Below, in pieces: positions 17,747 to 25,118 of a stretch of DNA of 64,000 nt; position 1 is the first letter of the stretch, and each line of letters starts with the position of its first letter. Origin of the DNA: Microlunatus capsulatus (GTDB lineage: Bacteria; Actinomycetota; Actinomycetes; Propionibacteriales; Propionibacteriaceae); NCBI RefSeq assembly GCF_017876495.1, contig NZ_JAGIOB010000001.1, forward strand, positions 2,356,001 through 2,420,000, given 5' to 3'. The notes below the pieces were generated by a model. It had not been told where the DNA came from, did no database searches, and was given only the letters and a program-made list of their open reading frames with translations. The position numbers were made by a program, and so were the translations under genes.

Positions 17747-18615
17747 CGTGGCGCCCCGACCAGGATCCGCGGCCGCTCCCGCTGCTGGGCCTTGCGCCGC
17801 ATGAGCAGCAGCGACCCGAGGTAGGCCAGCAGGAGGACGCCGAGGACCAGCTGCCCGATCCCGCTCCGGTAGGCCACGAAGAAGTCGGGGGAGACGGCGA
17901 AGGCGACCAGCAGCGTGCCCAGCGAGATGACCGTGACCTGCCGGACGACGACGTAGGGCTTGGAGCGCTCCACCTCGATCGCCCTCCGCCCCGCCAAGGT
18001 GGCCTGCAGCGAGTCGGCCAGCGCCTGCAGGGTCACCGACGCACCGTTGGCCCCGCGGTTGGCGGCGAGGATCAGGGGGGCCAGCACCCCGTCGGCGTCC
18101 GGGGAGTCGAGCGCGTCGGCCATCCGCAGCAGGGCCTCCCGGGTGTCCCAGCGGTTGTTGAGCCGGGCGACCAGGGTCTCGACCTCGTCGGCGAGCAGCG
18201 GCGGGGCCGTCCGGCGGGAGATCCGCAGGGCGTCGGTGATCGACTTGCCGGTGGCCAGCGTGGCGCTCAGCGAGCGGACCCAGCGGTCGAGCGCCTCGAG
18301 CAGGGCGATGTCGCGCGCCCGCGGCGCCGTCAGCAGGTAGGGCAGTCCGAGGGCGAGCACCGGGACCAGCGGCAGGGCGATCAGCCAGCCGGTGGCCGCC
18401 GCGACCGCCGTCCCCGCGGCCAGCCCGAGCACCAGCACGACGTCGCGACGCCGCCCGCGCGGGCCGGCCGGGCGCCGGCTCCACCGCGCCCACACCTGCG
18501 CCGGCGACGCGCTCGACCCACGTCGGCTGACGGGGGCCCGCCGCTGCAGCCCGCCGACCAGCAGCCAGAGCCCGCCGACGAGCAGCAGGCCCGCGAGCGC
18601 GGCCACGGAGGTCAT
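17743..18615 (-). CDS. tadB: Tad pilus inner-membrane platform protein TadB
   Basis: 290 residues, T2SSF family. One N-terminal helix, a paired central hydrophobic block (VLGLAAGTAVAAATGWLIALPLVPVLALG), then the conserved T2SF helical domain (LEALDRWVRSLSATLATGKSITDAL), and two C-terminal helices. The TGKS here is not a Walker motif but part of the common RSGLSL-type turn of the family. Start overlaps the tadA stop by 4 bp and its stop overlaps tadC, so the three are translationally coupled. Confidence 0.88.
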   Translation of the reverse strand: MTSVAALAGLLLVGGLWLLVGGLQRRAPVSRRGSSASPAQVWARWSRRPAGPRGRRRDVVLVLGLAAGTAVAAATGWLIALPLVPVLALGLPYLLTAPRARDIALLEALDRWVRSLSATLATGKSITDALRISRRTAPPLLADEVETLVARLNNRWDTREALLRMADALDSPDADGVLAPLILAANRGANGASVTLQALADSLQATLAGRRAIEVERSKPYVVVRQVTVISLGTLLVAFAVSPDFFVAYRSGIGQLVLGVLLLAYLGSLLLMRRKAQQRERPRILVGAPR

Positions 18616-20126
18616 CGGCCGCCGTCCGGTCGGGGGCGGACGGGCAGCGGGCGGCGGAAGGGCAGCAGCTCGGCCTCGAAGTCGGCGTCGGGGAAGAAGC
18701 CGGGCGGCTGCGTGCCGGTGCCGGTGGCGGAGTAGGTCAGGTGGGTGACCGGACGGCCGCTCTCGGTGGCCCGGGTGACCTGGCGGATCTCGGCGACGAA
18801 GCGGCGGCGCACCCCGCCCTTCCAGGTGTCGTCCTGCAGCCGGACGTGCACGAGGAGGTGGATGTTGTGGGCGATCTGGCGGTAGGCCTCGTCGATCGTC
18901 AGCACGCCACCCTGCGCGACCCGGGAGGCGAGCCGGTCGATCGTCGACTCGGCGGAGTGCGAGTGCGTGGTCGAGAGCGTGCCGGTGCCGGCCTGCATCG
19001 CCTCGAACATGGCGGCGGCCTCCCCGCCCCGGACCTCACCCACCACGAGCCGCGAGAGGTTCTGCCGGAGCGCCTCGGGCATGAGGTCGGCGATCGTCAC
19101 CTCGCCGACCCGGGTGCCGCCGGAGGTCTCGCCGTGGCCGGTGCGGGCCTGCAGGGCGAGGATGTTCTCCCGGCCGGGCTGCAGGTGGGTCATCAGCTCG
19201 TAGTCGGTCTCCAGGGTGCCGAAGCGCTCGGTGCTCGGGATGGCGTGGATCAGCGCCCGCAGCAGCGTCGTCTTCCCGGCGCCCTGGTCGCCCGAGATGA
19301 CGACGGACTTGCGGGCCAGGATGGCCGCGTCGAGGAAGCGGGCGACCTCCAGCGGCATCAGGCCGCCGTCGGCGAGCTCGGCGAGCGAGACGTCGGTCAG
19401 CGTGTGCTGCCGGATGACGACGCTGGGCCGGTAGGAGAGGCCGAAGCCGATGGCGTGCAGCCGGAAGCGCTCGCCGAGGGCCAGGGTCATCGACGGGTGC
19501 GTGTCGTCGAAGGGCCGCGAGGGCTGGCCGTTCTGGCCCAGGAAGCGGATGGCCTCCACCAGCTCGTCGTCGCTGTCGGCGACCGGCGGCATCCGCTCGC
19601 GGCGGCCGTCGCCGTACTGGACGACGACCGAGTTCCAGCCGTGGATCTCGATGTTCTCCACGCTCCGCATCTCCAGCAGCGGCTGCAGCCGGCCGTAGCC
19701 GAAGACCGCGTCCTCCACGGCGGTGACGTAGGTCTGCTCCTGGGCCGGGGACCACAGCTCGGCGCCGGCCCGGTGCAGCGCCCGCACGTGGTCCCCGACC
19801 ACCCGGCGGATGACGGCCCGGCCGAGGAGCAGCCGGTCGTCACCCGCGAGCGGGCGCCCGGTGCTCCGCTGCTGGGCGGCGCTCTCCTCGGTGATGACCT
19901 CCGAGGCGCGGCGGCGGAGCTCGGCGACCTCCCCCCAGTCCAGGCCGACGGCGAGCAGATCCGGCCGGGCCGCGACCTCGGTCCGGCTGAGGTGGCCGAG
20001 GCCGGGACGGGCCGGCGCTGCGGCGGCGCTCCAGCCCGGCTCGTCGGCGAGCTCCCGCAGGACGGGGACGGCGTCGAGGTCGGGAACGGGCTCCAGGGCG
20101 GGCACGGTGCGGGTGCGGTCGTCCAC
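18612..20126 (-). CDS. tadA: Tad pilus assembly ATPase TadA/CpaF
   Basis: Hexameric motor of the pilus, 504 residues. The N-terminal domain precedes the conserved EDAVFGYGRLQPLLE and ENIEIHGWN segments. The catalytic core has Walker A GDQGAGKTT, an Asp box (ETDYEL), Walker B RLVVGEVRGGEA and the His box TTHSHSAEST. GTG start at 20126, one base from the end of tadZ. The family both extends and retracts Tad pili in other bacteria; whether that holds here cannot be told. Confidence 0.95.
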   Translation of the reverse strand: MDDRTRTVPALEPVPDLDAVPVLRELADEPGWSAAAAPARPGLGHLSRTEVAARPDLLAVGLDWGEVAELRRRASEVITEESAAQQRSTGRPLAGDDRLLLGRAVIRRVVGDHVRALHRAGAELWSPAQEQTYVTAVEDAVFGYGRLQPLLEMRSVENIEIHGWNSVVVQYGDGRRERMPPVADSDDELVEAIRFLGQNGQPSRPFDDTHPSMTLALGERFRLHAIGFGLSYRPSVVIRQHTLTDVSLAELADGGLMPLEVARFLDAAILARKSVVISGDQGAGKTTLLRALIHAIPSTERFGTLETDYELMTHLQPGRENILALQARTGHGETSGGTRVGEVTIADLMPEALRQNLSRLVVGEVRGGEAAAMFEAMQAGTGTLSTTHSHSAESTIDRLASRVAQGGVLTIDEAYRQIAHNIHLLVHVRLQDDTWKGGVRRRFVAEIRQVTRATESGRPVTHLTYSATGTGTQPPGFFPDADFEAELLPFRRPLPVRPRPDGGR

Positions 20127-20127
20127 G

Positions 20128-20913
20128 TCAGCTCCTCACCAGGGCGCTCGACTGCTGGAGGACGCCCGCGAACGTCGAGGCGGTGCTCCGCACGGCCTTG
20201 ACCAGCGGGGCGCCGGCGAACTTGCGGTGCTGCGGGGCGCCGTCGGAGAAGTGGGCGGCCGAGGCGGGGTCGTGGGGCAGCCGGGCGACCACCTCGAGCC
20301 CGAGGGCGCGGCCGATCTCGGCGCTGCGGTAGGGATGGCCCTCGTCGACGACGACGAGACCGGTCCGCCGCCGGGCGCCGGACCCCGCGCGCTGGGCCTC
20401 GGCGAGCACCGGCAGCTGCACGCGGGTGGCGAGCACGGCGCGGAGGCTGGAGCCGAGGAGGACCGCGGTGAGCGCGCTGCGCTCCAGCAGGGCGGGCGGC
20501 AGCCCGAGCGGGCCGAGCCGGCCGGCGTCCACGACCACGTCGAGGTCTACGTCGCCGAGCCGGTCGAGCGCGTCGGCGAGGTCGTCCCAGACGCCGGCGA
20601 AGTGGGCGGCGCTGCCGGGCCGGGTGAAGCCGGGCAGGAAGAGCCGGCGGTCGCCGTCGGTCTCGGCGAGGGTGAGGCACTGGTCGACGACGGCCTCCCG
20701 CAGGTTGCGGCGGTCGCGGTGGGCCTCGGCGACCCGCAGCAGCCCCTTGCCGCCGGTCGAGCGGCCGGTCAGGTAGCCGGCCAGCACGGCCTGGGACGCA
20801 CCGGGGTCGGCGTCGACGAGCAGCACGGGCCGGGGCCAGGTGAGCGCCAGCCCGACGGCCAGCGTGGTGACGCCGGGCGACCCGCTGCAGGAGGTGAGGA
20901 CGAGGACGGCCAT
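20128..20913 (-). CDS. tadZ: TadZ/CpaE-like ATPase lacking the P-loop lysines
   Basis: A 261-residue ParA/MinD-superfamily protein that would place the pilus machinery. The N-terminus MAVLVLTSCSGSPGVTTLA is in the position of the deviant Walker A (KGGxGKTT). The signature lysine is replaced by Ser and the P-loop lysine by Val. VLLVDADPGAS (A' motif) and VDLDVVVDAGRLGP (Walker B) are kept. Several TadZ/CpaE proteins have degenerate P-loops, so it may bind but not hydrolyse ATP. No N-terminal receiver domain is present. It lies between cpaB and tadA, with 1-bp gaps on both sides. Confidence 0.82.
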   Translation of the reverse strand: MAVLVLTSCSGSPGVTTLAVGLALTWPRPVLLVDADPGASQAVLAGYLTGRSTGGKGLLRVAEAHRDRRNLREAVVDQCLTLAETDGDRRLFLPGFTRPGSAAHFAGVWDDLADALDRLGDVDLDVVVDAGRLGPLGLPPALLERSALTAVLLGSSLRAVLATRVQLPVLAEAQRAGSGARRRTGLVVVDEGHPYRSAEIGRALGLEVVARLPHDPASAAHFSDGAPQHRKFAGAPLVKAVRSTASTFAGVLQQSSALVRS

Positions 20914-20914
20914 C

Positions 20915-21619
20915 TCAGCGACCCGCGTCCCGGACGACGGTCAGCCGCTCCTGCGCAGCCAGCAGGGCGACCGTCGGCGCCTGCCCCTGGTCGACGTCGA
21001 CGGTCAGCACGATGGAGGCCCCGTCGACGCCGGGCACCTGCTCGACGACCCGCGCCCGGTAGGTCTTGCCGACGAGGGCGTCCGGTCCGCCGCCCTGGGT
21101 CGACGCCGGTGGCAGGGCGACCAGCCGGAGCGGTGAGCCGGGCGGCAGCAAGCCCTCCGGCGCCCGTCCGGTGACGAGCTTCATCGCGACGGCGGCGCGG
21201 CCGTCGGCCGGCAGGGCCACCGGCGCCACGGCGGCGGCGGGCAGCACCGAGCCGGCCGGCAGGTCGAAGACGGCCCGCTGGCCGACCAGGCTCTCGAGCC
21301 GCTCGGCGGCGACGGTGTCCGGCAGCGTCCCGCCCCGCAGCCGGACCGTCGTCAGGTCGTCGCGCTGGATCGCCTCACCGCGGTAGACGGTCGCGGCCAG
21401 GGACACCACCGTCGTCTCCGACGCGAGCCGGGCGTAGACCACGGCCGACAGCAGCGCGCCGAGGCACAGCGCCAGCACGCCGAGGGCGATCCAGCGCGGG
21501 TTGCGGCGGCCCGGCAGCCGCGGCAGCTCCGGGGCAGCAGTGGCCGCGCCCGAGGCGTCCGCGGCCTCAGAGGGGCGCGGTCGGGCCGCGCGGGTGCGCG
21601 GTCGCAGGTCGATGCTCAC
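20915..21619 (-). CDS. cpaB: CpaB/RcpC-like SAF-domain pilus protein
   Basis: A 234-residue protein with a basic N-terminal tail, one membrane helix (WIALGVLALCLGALLSAVVYARL) and an extracytoplasmic SAF domain. The SAF signature is VYRGEAIQRDDLTTVRL, followed by LVGQRAVFDLPAGSVL. CpaB proteins of Tad loci stabilise the pilus at the cell envelope. GTG 21619 has GGGAGGA five bases upstream. It stands 49 bp after the TadG-like gene and directly before tadZ. Confidence 0.85.
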   Translation of the reverse strand: MSIDLRPRTRAARPRPSEAADASGAATAAPELPRLPGRRNPRWIALGVLALCLGALLSAVVYARLASETTVVSLAATVYRGEAIQRDDLTTVRLRGGTLPDTVAAERLESLVGQRAVFDLPAGSVLPAAAVAPVALPADGRAAVAMKLVTGRAPEGLLPPGSPLRLVALPPASTQGGGPDALVGKTYRARVVEQVPGVDGASIVLTVDVDQGQAPTVALLAAQERLTVVRDAGR

Positions 21620-21668
21620 GGAGTCCTCCCAGGACGACGGGTGTGCGGGGTGTCGACGACGGACCCGG

Positions 21669-22070
21669 TCACCGCGCGCCCCCGGTCGGCACGATGACGG
21701 CCTCGGCGGACCCGGTGCCGGTCACCGTGCCGAGGCCGACGACGGACAGGAAGAGCGTCGGCGCGCTCGACCGGGTCTCGACCCGGACGACGCCCGCCCG
21801 CAGGGTGACCGTGCCCTGGACCGACGGGTCGCCGGCGAGGAAGGCCTTCGCTGCGAGCACGGCAGCGCCCGCCGGCTCGGCGCCGCCCAGCTGCCGGGTG
21901 GCGGCCGCGTTCCCGGCGGCCCGGCTGGCCCCGGCGGCGGCCGCCTCGGCCCGGCTGGCGGCGGCGACCTTCTGCCCGCCGTCGACGACCAGGCCGGCCA
22001 CCAGCACGAGGGCACCCATGACCATCAGCACGAAGAGGCTGATGCTCTGCCCGCGCTCGTCCCGCCTCAT
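21669..22070 (-). CDS. TadG-like pilus-associated membrane protein
   Basis: 133 residues: a short basic leader MRRDERGQ, then a hydrophobic helix SISLFVLMVMGALVLVAGLVVDGG and an alanine-rich extracytoplasmic part. The helix-plus-VDGG pattern is the Tad-G N-terminal domain (putative Flp pilus-assembly TadE/G-like). There is no glutamate at position +5 after the glycine, so processing by a prepilin peptidase is doubtful. The ATG at 22070 overlaps the upstream gene by 4 bp, which decides the start. No long von Willebrand domain, unlike full TadG. Confidence 0.75.
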   Translation of the reverse strand: MRRDERGQSISLFVLMVMGALVLVAGLVVDGGQKVAAASRAEAAAAGASRAAGNAAATRQLGGAEPAGAAVLAAKAFLAGDPSVQGTVTLRAGVVRVETRSSAPTLFLSVVGLGTVTGTGSAEAVIVPTGGAR

Positions 22071-22495
22071 CGCCGGCTCCGGTACGTGTCGAGCGCCGCG
22101 GCGCCCTCGCCGCTGAGCTGGATCGAGCCGGGCAGGCCGGGCAGCACGACGTCGCCGAGCGGCACCGTGCAGCCGACCGTCGTCCGAACGGTGGCCGGGG
22201 TGCCGACGGGCACGGCGAACGCGGCGGTCTGCACCCCGACCGTCGTGCTGGAGCAGACCAGCCCGGCGGTGCGGAGCGACGCCTGGCCTGCGGCCCGGCC
22301 GTCGACCGCGGCCGTTCCCGCGCTCCGGGCCAGGGAGGCGGCCCGGGCCGCGCTCTGGGCCGCCTCGACGACGGTGGCGCGCGCGAACCAGAGCCGGCCG
22401 CCCGCGACCAGCAGGCCGAGGACCAGGACGAGGGCGGGGACGACGAGGGTGAGCTCGACGGTCACCGAGCCGCGGCTGGCCGGACGGCCGCTCAC
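22067..22495 (-). CDS. TadE-like minor pseudopilin
   Basis: 142 residues. The leader MSGRPASRG is followed by SVTVELTLVVPALVLVLGLL, with Glu at +5 after the glycine, the canonical type IVb processing site. The remainder (ARATVVEAAQSAARAASL, then a Cys pair in LVCSS and VGCTV) is the usual TadE layout and may hold one disulfide. GTG 22495 overlaps the preceding gene by 4 bp. Probably a minor subunit that primes the Flp filament. Confidence 0.82.
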   Translation of the reverse strand: MSGRPASRGSVTVELTLVVPALVLVLGLLVAGGRLWFARATVVEAAQSAARAASLARSAGTAAVDGRAAGQASLRTAGLVCSSTTVGVQTAAFAVPVGTPATVRTTVGCTVPLGDVVLPGLPGSIQLSGEGAAALDTYRSRR

Positions 22496-22863
22496 GGCGG
22501 GGTGACCCGTTCCCGCGGGGCGGCGGCGCTCTCGCGCAGCCGGCCGAGGCCGACGTCGAGCAGCAGCGGGGAGGCGGCGGTGACCGTCGCCGAGACGTCG
22601 GTCCCGCCGCGCACCACCTCGACGGTGACGCCGTCGAGCCCGCCGCTGCGGGCGAGCTCGGCGCCGATCGCACGGGCGGCCTCGACCGAGCCCGTGCTGC
22701 CCCGCGCGGTGTCGACCGCTGCCGTCGCCGCGCGCTGGGCGACGTTGCGGCCGTGCAGCCACAGCCCGGCCTGCAGCACGCCGAGGGTGACCAGCATCAG
22801 CACCGGCCAGACCACCGCGAACTGCACGCTCTCGCTGAGGCCGCGCTCATCGGGTCGGGGCAC
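22492..22863 (-). CDS. TadE-like minor pseudopilin
   Basis: 123 residues. PRPDERG precedes LSESVQFAVVWPVLMLVTLGVLQ, a TadE helix with the proline at the typical place. It continues with RNVAQRAATAAVDTARG and a small extracytoplasmic domain. Glu is at +3 and Gln at +6 rather than Glu at +5, so the processing site is atypical. GTG start at 22863, 7 bp after flp. Together with the next two genes it forms a set of helix-leading subunits encoded back to back. Confidence 0.8.
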   Translation of the reverse strand: MPRPDERGLSESVQFAVVWPVLMLVTLGVLQAGLWLHGRNVAQRAATAAVDTARGSTGSVEAARAIGAELARSGGLDGVTVEVVRGGTDVSATVTAASPLLLDVGLGRLRESAAAPRERVTPP

Positions 22864-22870
22864 CGGTCGG

Positions 22871-23059
22871 CTACTTCGGCATCCGGCCGGTCACGTAGGT
22901 GGTGATCGCCCCGATGACGATCAGCGCGACCGTCACCGCGCCGGCCAGCAGGATCGCGTTCTCCGCCGACTGGCTGAGGCCGCGCTCGTCCCGGCGCCCG
23001 GGGTCCTTGAGCAGCACGAGCAGACCGACGGCCGAGAGGAGCAGGCTCTTCGCGTTCAT
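22871..23059 (-). CDS. flp: Flp-type major pilin
   Basis: 62 residues, the size of Flp pilins. An N-terminal hydrophobic stretch (MNAKSLLLSAVGLLVLLK) precedes RRDERG and the mature part LSQSAENAILLAGAVTVALIVIGAITTYV. The Glu lies at +6 after the glycine instead of +5. The leader is longer and more hydrophobic than in typical Flp. ATG 23059 has GGAAGGA upstream. First gene of the pilus operon; a 339-bp spacer with a 20-bp palindrome lies before it. No prepilin peptidase gene is seen in the window. Confidence 0.82.
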   Translation of the reverse strand: MNAKSLLLSAVGLLVLLKDPGRRDERGLSQSAENAILLAGAVTVALIVIGAITTYVTGRMPK

Positions 23060-23398
23060 GGGTGGTCCTTCCGAGTACGGGTCCGGCGGACGCGGGACCC
23101 CCGAGTGGTGAGCCGGTGGACGGGATCCGTCCCGGCGGGCGGGGGTGCGGGCACGCGTCGCTGCTGAGGCGCCGTCTCCCGGCGCGCGACGTCGTCGACC
23201 TGCTGCACGTCCACCCCCGAACGCGGTCCCGGACGGAGCAGGCTGCTGCCGCCCGGCTTGCTGGTACGAGAACTATGGCCGCGACGACGTCGTCGCGGGA
23301 GGGGTGGCGGCAGATTCCTGGGACCGGATCGTGACCTCCACCGATGGTCGCCGTCGCACCTGTCTCCTGAGTCACGGGGAGCACAGTCGCCACGTCGA
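23060..23398. other. 339-bp spacer upstream of flp
   Basis: No credible coding sequence. It should contain the pilus operon promoter on the minus strand. The only strong signal is a perfect 20-bp palindrome at 23279-23298. No copy of the GTGTTG repeat found at both ends of the locus is present here. Confidence 0.6.
23279..23298. promoter_or_regulatory. Perfect 20-bp palindrome in the flp leader region
   Basis: CCGCGACGACGTCGTCGCGG reads the same on both strands with no loop, about 220 bp before the flp start. A loopless palindrome suits a dimeric repressor better than a terminator. Confidence 0.45.
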
Positions 23399-24091
23399 TC
23401 ACGCCGCCTCGGCCAGCTCGGCGCGGTGCTCCGCGAGCCGGTGGACCGCCCGGCTGCACCGCACCCGCAGCGAGCCCGGCGTCGTCGCGCACCGCACCGC
23501 CGCGTCCTTCCCGCTGAGCCCGTCGACGTAGACGGCCTGCAGCAGCCGACCCGTGGCCGGGTCGATGAGCCGCAGCCGCTCGCCGGCCCGGATCACCGCC
23601 GTCGCGCCCGGCTCGTCCTGGTCCTCGACGGCGGGGACCAGACGCTCGAGGAGCGGCCCGAGCTCGTCGCCGAGCGCGTGCACGACGACCGGGCTGCGGC
23701 CCATCCACTGCCGGTCCCGGTGCACGAGCTTGAGCGTGTCCAGGGCCAGGTTGGCGGCGATCCGCTCCGGCCGCCGGGCCAGCGGGTAGCGGGCCAGGAC
23801 GCACCAGAGCGCGCTGACGTAGTCGTCGACACCCGCCCGGGCGTCCCGGCCCGCCATCCGCACCAGCCGACCCAGCTGGGACTGCAGGACGGCCCGCCCG
23901 GCGAGCGGGTCGCCGGCCAGCGCGGCGGCCACCAGCCGGTGCAGGGCGGCGTCGTCACCCCGCCGGGCCTCCTCGACGAGCGCGGGGACGTCCTCGGGCA
24001 GGTCGACGACGAGAGCCGCCCACTCCCGGTTGAGGGCGTCGACGAGGGCGAGGGGCGACCGGCGGACCGGGACGGCGAGGGCTTTCTCCAC
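23399..24091 (-). CDS. Sigma-70-like regulatory protein next to the pilus operon
   Basis: 230 residues from the GTG at 24091. A central segment (DDYVSALWCVLARYPLARRPERIAANLALDTL) resembles sigma region 2. The C-terminal part (RLRLIDPATGRLLQAVYVDGLSGKDAAVRC, then SLRVRCSRAVHRLAEHRAEL) resembles sigma region 4 with its helix-turn-helix. The match is degenerate, and no anti-sigma gene is adjacent. Similar sigma-like proteins occur beside actinobacterial Tad loci. It is preceded by four GTGTTG repeats shared with the LysM-BTAD promoter. It may drive or modulate pilus gene expression; a pure DNA-binding role is an alternative. Confidence 0.5.
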   Translation of the reverse strand: MEKALAVPVRRSPLALVDALNREWAALVVDLPEDVPALVEEARRGDDAALHRLVAAALAGDPLAGRAVLQSQLGRLVRMAGRDARAGVDDYVSALWCVLARYPLARRPERIAANLALDTLKLVHRDRQWMGRSPVVVHALGDELGPLLERLVPAVEDQDEPGATAVIRAGERLRLIDPATGRLLQAVYVDGLSGKDAAVRCATTPGSLRVRCSRAVHRLAEHRAELAEAA

Positions 24092-24112
24092 GTCCCCGAG
24101 CCTCGCGAGCGC

Positions 24113-24172
24113 GTGTTGGCAGCGGTGTTGGCCGACACCCGCCCGGTGTTGTCCACCCGGCCGCGGTGTTGG
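24113..24172 (-). promoter_or_regulatory. Four GTGTTG direct repeats before the sigma-like gene
   Basis: GTGTTG cores begin at 24113, 24125, 24146 and 24167, spaced 12, 21 and 21 bp. Three are GGTGTTG; the third reads GGTGTTGTCC, as in the pair before the LysM-BTAD gene. They fill the space between the gene start at 24091 and the end of hiuH. Confidence 0.5.
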
Positions 24173-24176
24173 CGGC

Positions 24177-24515
24177 TCAGCTCCCCCGGTAGGTGGAGAA
24201 CGCGAACGGGCTGAGCAGCAGCGGCACGTGGTAGTGCGCCATCGGGTCGGCGAGGGTGAACGGGATGACGACCTCGGGGTAGAACGCCACCGTCCCACGG
24301 GCGTCGAACCAGGCGCCGGTGTCGAAGCGGACCCGGTAGGTGCCGGGGACCAGGTCGGCGGGGCCGAGGTCCCCGACCCGCCCGTCGTCGTCGGTCAGAC
24401 CCTGCGCCACGACGGCCCAGCCGGAGCCGGACGCGGCCTCCAGCACCACCGCGACCCCGGTGGCCGGGCAGCCGGCCACGGCGTCGAGCACGTGCGTGGT
24501 GACCCGGCTGCTCAC
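24177..24515 (-). CDS. hiuH: 5-hydroxyisourate hydrolase (transthyretin-like)
   Basis: Hydrolyses 5-hydroxyisourate, the product of uricase, to OHCU. 112 residues; starts SSRVTTHVLDAVAGCPA with the catalytic His in THVLD. It contains TYRVRFDTGAWF and closes with the invariant YRGS tetrapeptide. The start overlaps the stop of the OHCU decarboxylase gene by 4 bp. Homotetramer, cytoplasmic. No uricase or allantoinase gene is in the window, so the rest of the pathway must lie elsewhere. Confidence 0.96.
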   Translation of the reverse strand: MSSRVTTHVLDAVAGCPATGVAVVLEAASGSGWAVVAQGLTDDDGRVGDLGPADLVPGTYRVRFDTGAWFDARGTVAFYPEVVIPFTLADPMAHYHVPLLLSPFAFSTYRGS

Positions 24516-25048
24516 TGCGCGGCCTCGGGGTCGTCGAAGCCGGAGTGGTGGTCGAGGTGGCCGAACAGCTGCGGGATCCGGAGCAGGGCGATGTCGCGCA
24601 GCTCACTGGCCACCACGGCCGCCTCGGTGGCGTCGTCGAGGGTGAGGCGGCGCTGCAGCTCGGCGAGGATCGTGGCCCGGTCCCGGCCGGCGGCGCGGAT
24701 GAGGAACACCCGGCCGAAGCGCTCCTCGTAGGCCCGGTTGCCCTCGGCCAGCGCGGCAGCCAGGGCCTCGTCCTCGGACTGGCTCGCCGACTGCTCCGAG
24801 CGCGAGAAGCTCTGCGCCGTACCCTCACCGCGCGCCTTCTCCCCGATCCGCGGGTGGTGCGCCAGAGCCTGGTCGACCTCCTCCGCGCTGAGCGGCGTGG
24901 CGGCCGCGGCGGCGGCGTCCATCAGCTCCAGCAGCGAGCCGAAGGGAGCGCGCGCGGCGACGTCGTCGACCCAGCGGGGCACCGCGAGGCAGGCGGTCAG
25001 GCCCTCCCGCAGCTCGGCGTCGGTCAGCTCGACCCGGGGCGTCGTCAT
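24512..25048 (-). CDS. uraD: OHCU decarboxylase
   Basis: Decarboxylates 2-oxo-4-hydroxy-4-carboxy-5-ureidoimidazoline to S-allantoin, the third step of urate breakdown. 178 residues from ATG 25048, chosen for AGGAGGAG upstream. The catalytic His is in LAHHPRIGEKA. The family motifs FGSLLELMDAA, EGNRAYEERFGRVFLI and ATEAAVVASELRDIALLR follow. It overlaps hiuH, so the two consecutive enzymes are made together. A C-terminal QLFGHLDHHSGF tail is added to the core fold. Confidence 0.94.
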   Translation of the reverse strand: MTTPRVELTDAELREGLTACLAVPRWVDDVAARAPFGSLLELMDAAAAAATPLSAEEVDQALAHHPRIGEKARGEGTAQSFSRSEQSASQSEDEALAAALAEGNRAYEERFGRVFLIRAAGRDRATILAELQRRLTLDDATEAAVVASELRDIALLRIPQLFGHLDHHSGFDDPEAAQ

Positions 25049-25105
25049 GGGGCTCGTCTCCTCCTGCTGGGGGCGCGGGCGGGCGGCGTGCCGGCCCGCA
25101 ACGGA

Positions 25106-25111
25106 TAGATT
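25106..25111 (+). promoter_or_regulatory. -10 box for leaderless femX transcript
   Basis: TAGATT followed by 7 bp and the GTG start at 25119; transcription would begin at or next to the start codon. Confidence 0.6.
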
Positions 25112-25118
25112 CTCGTCC

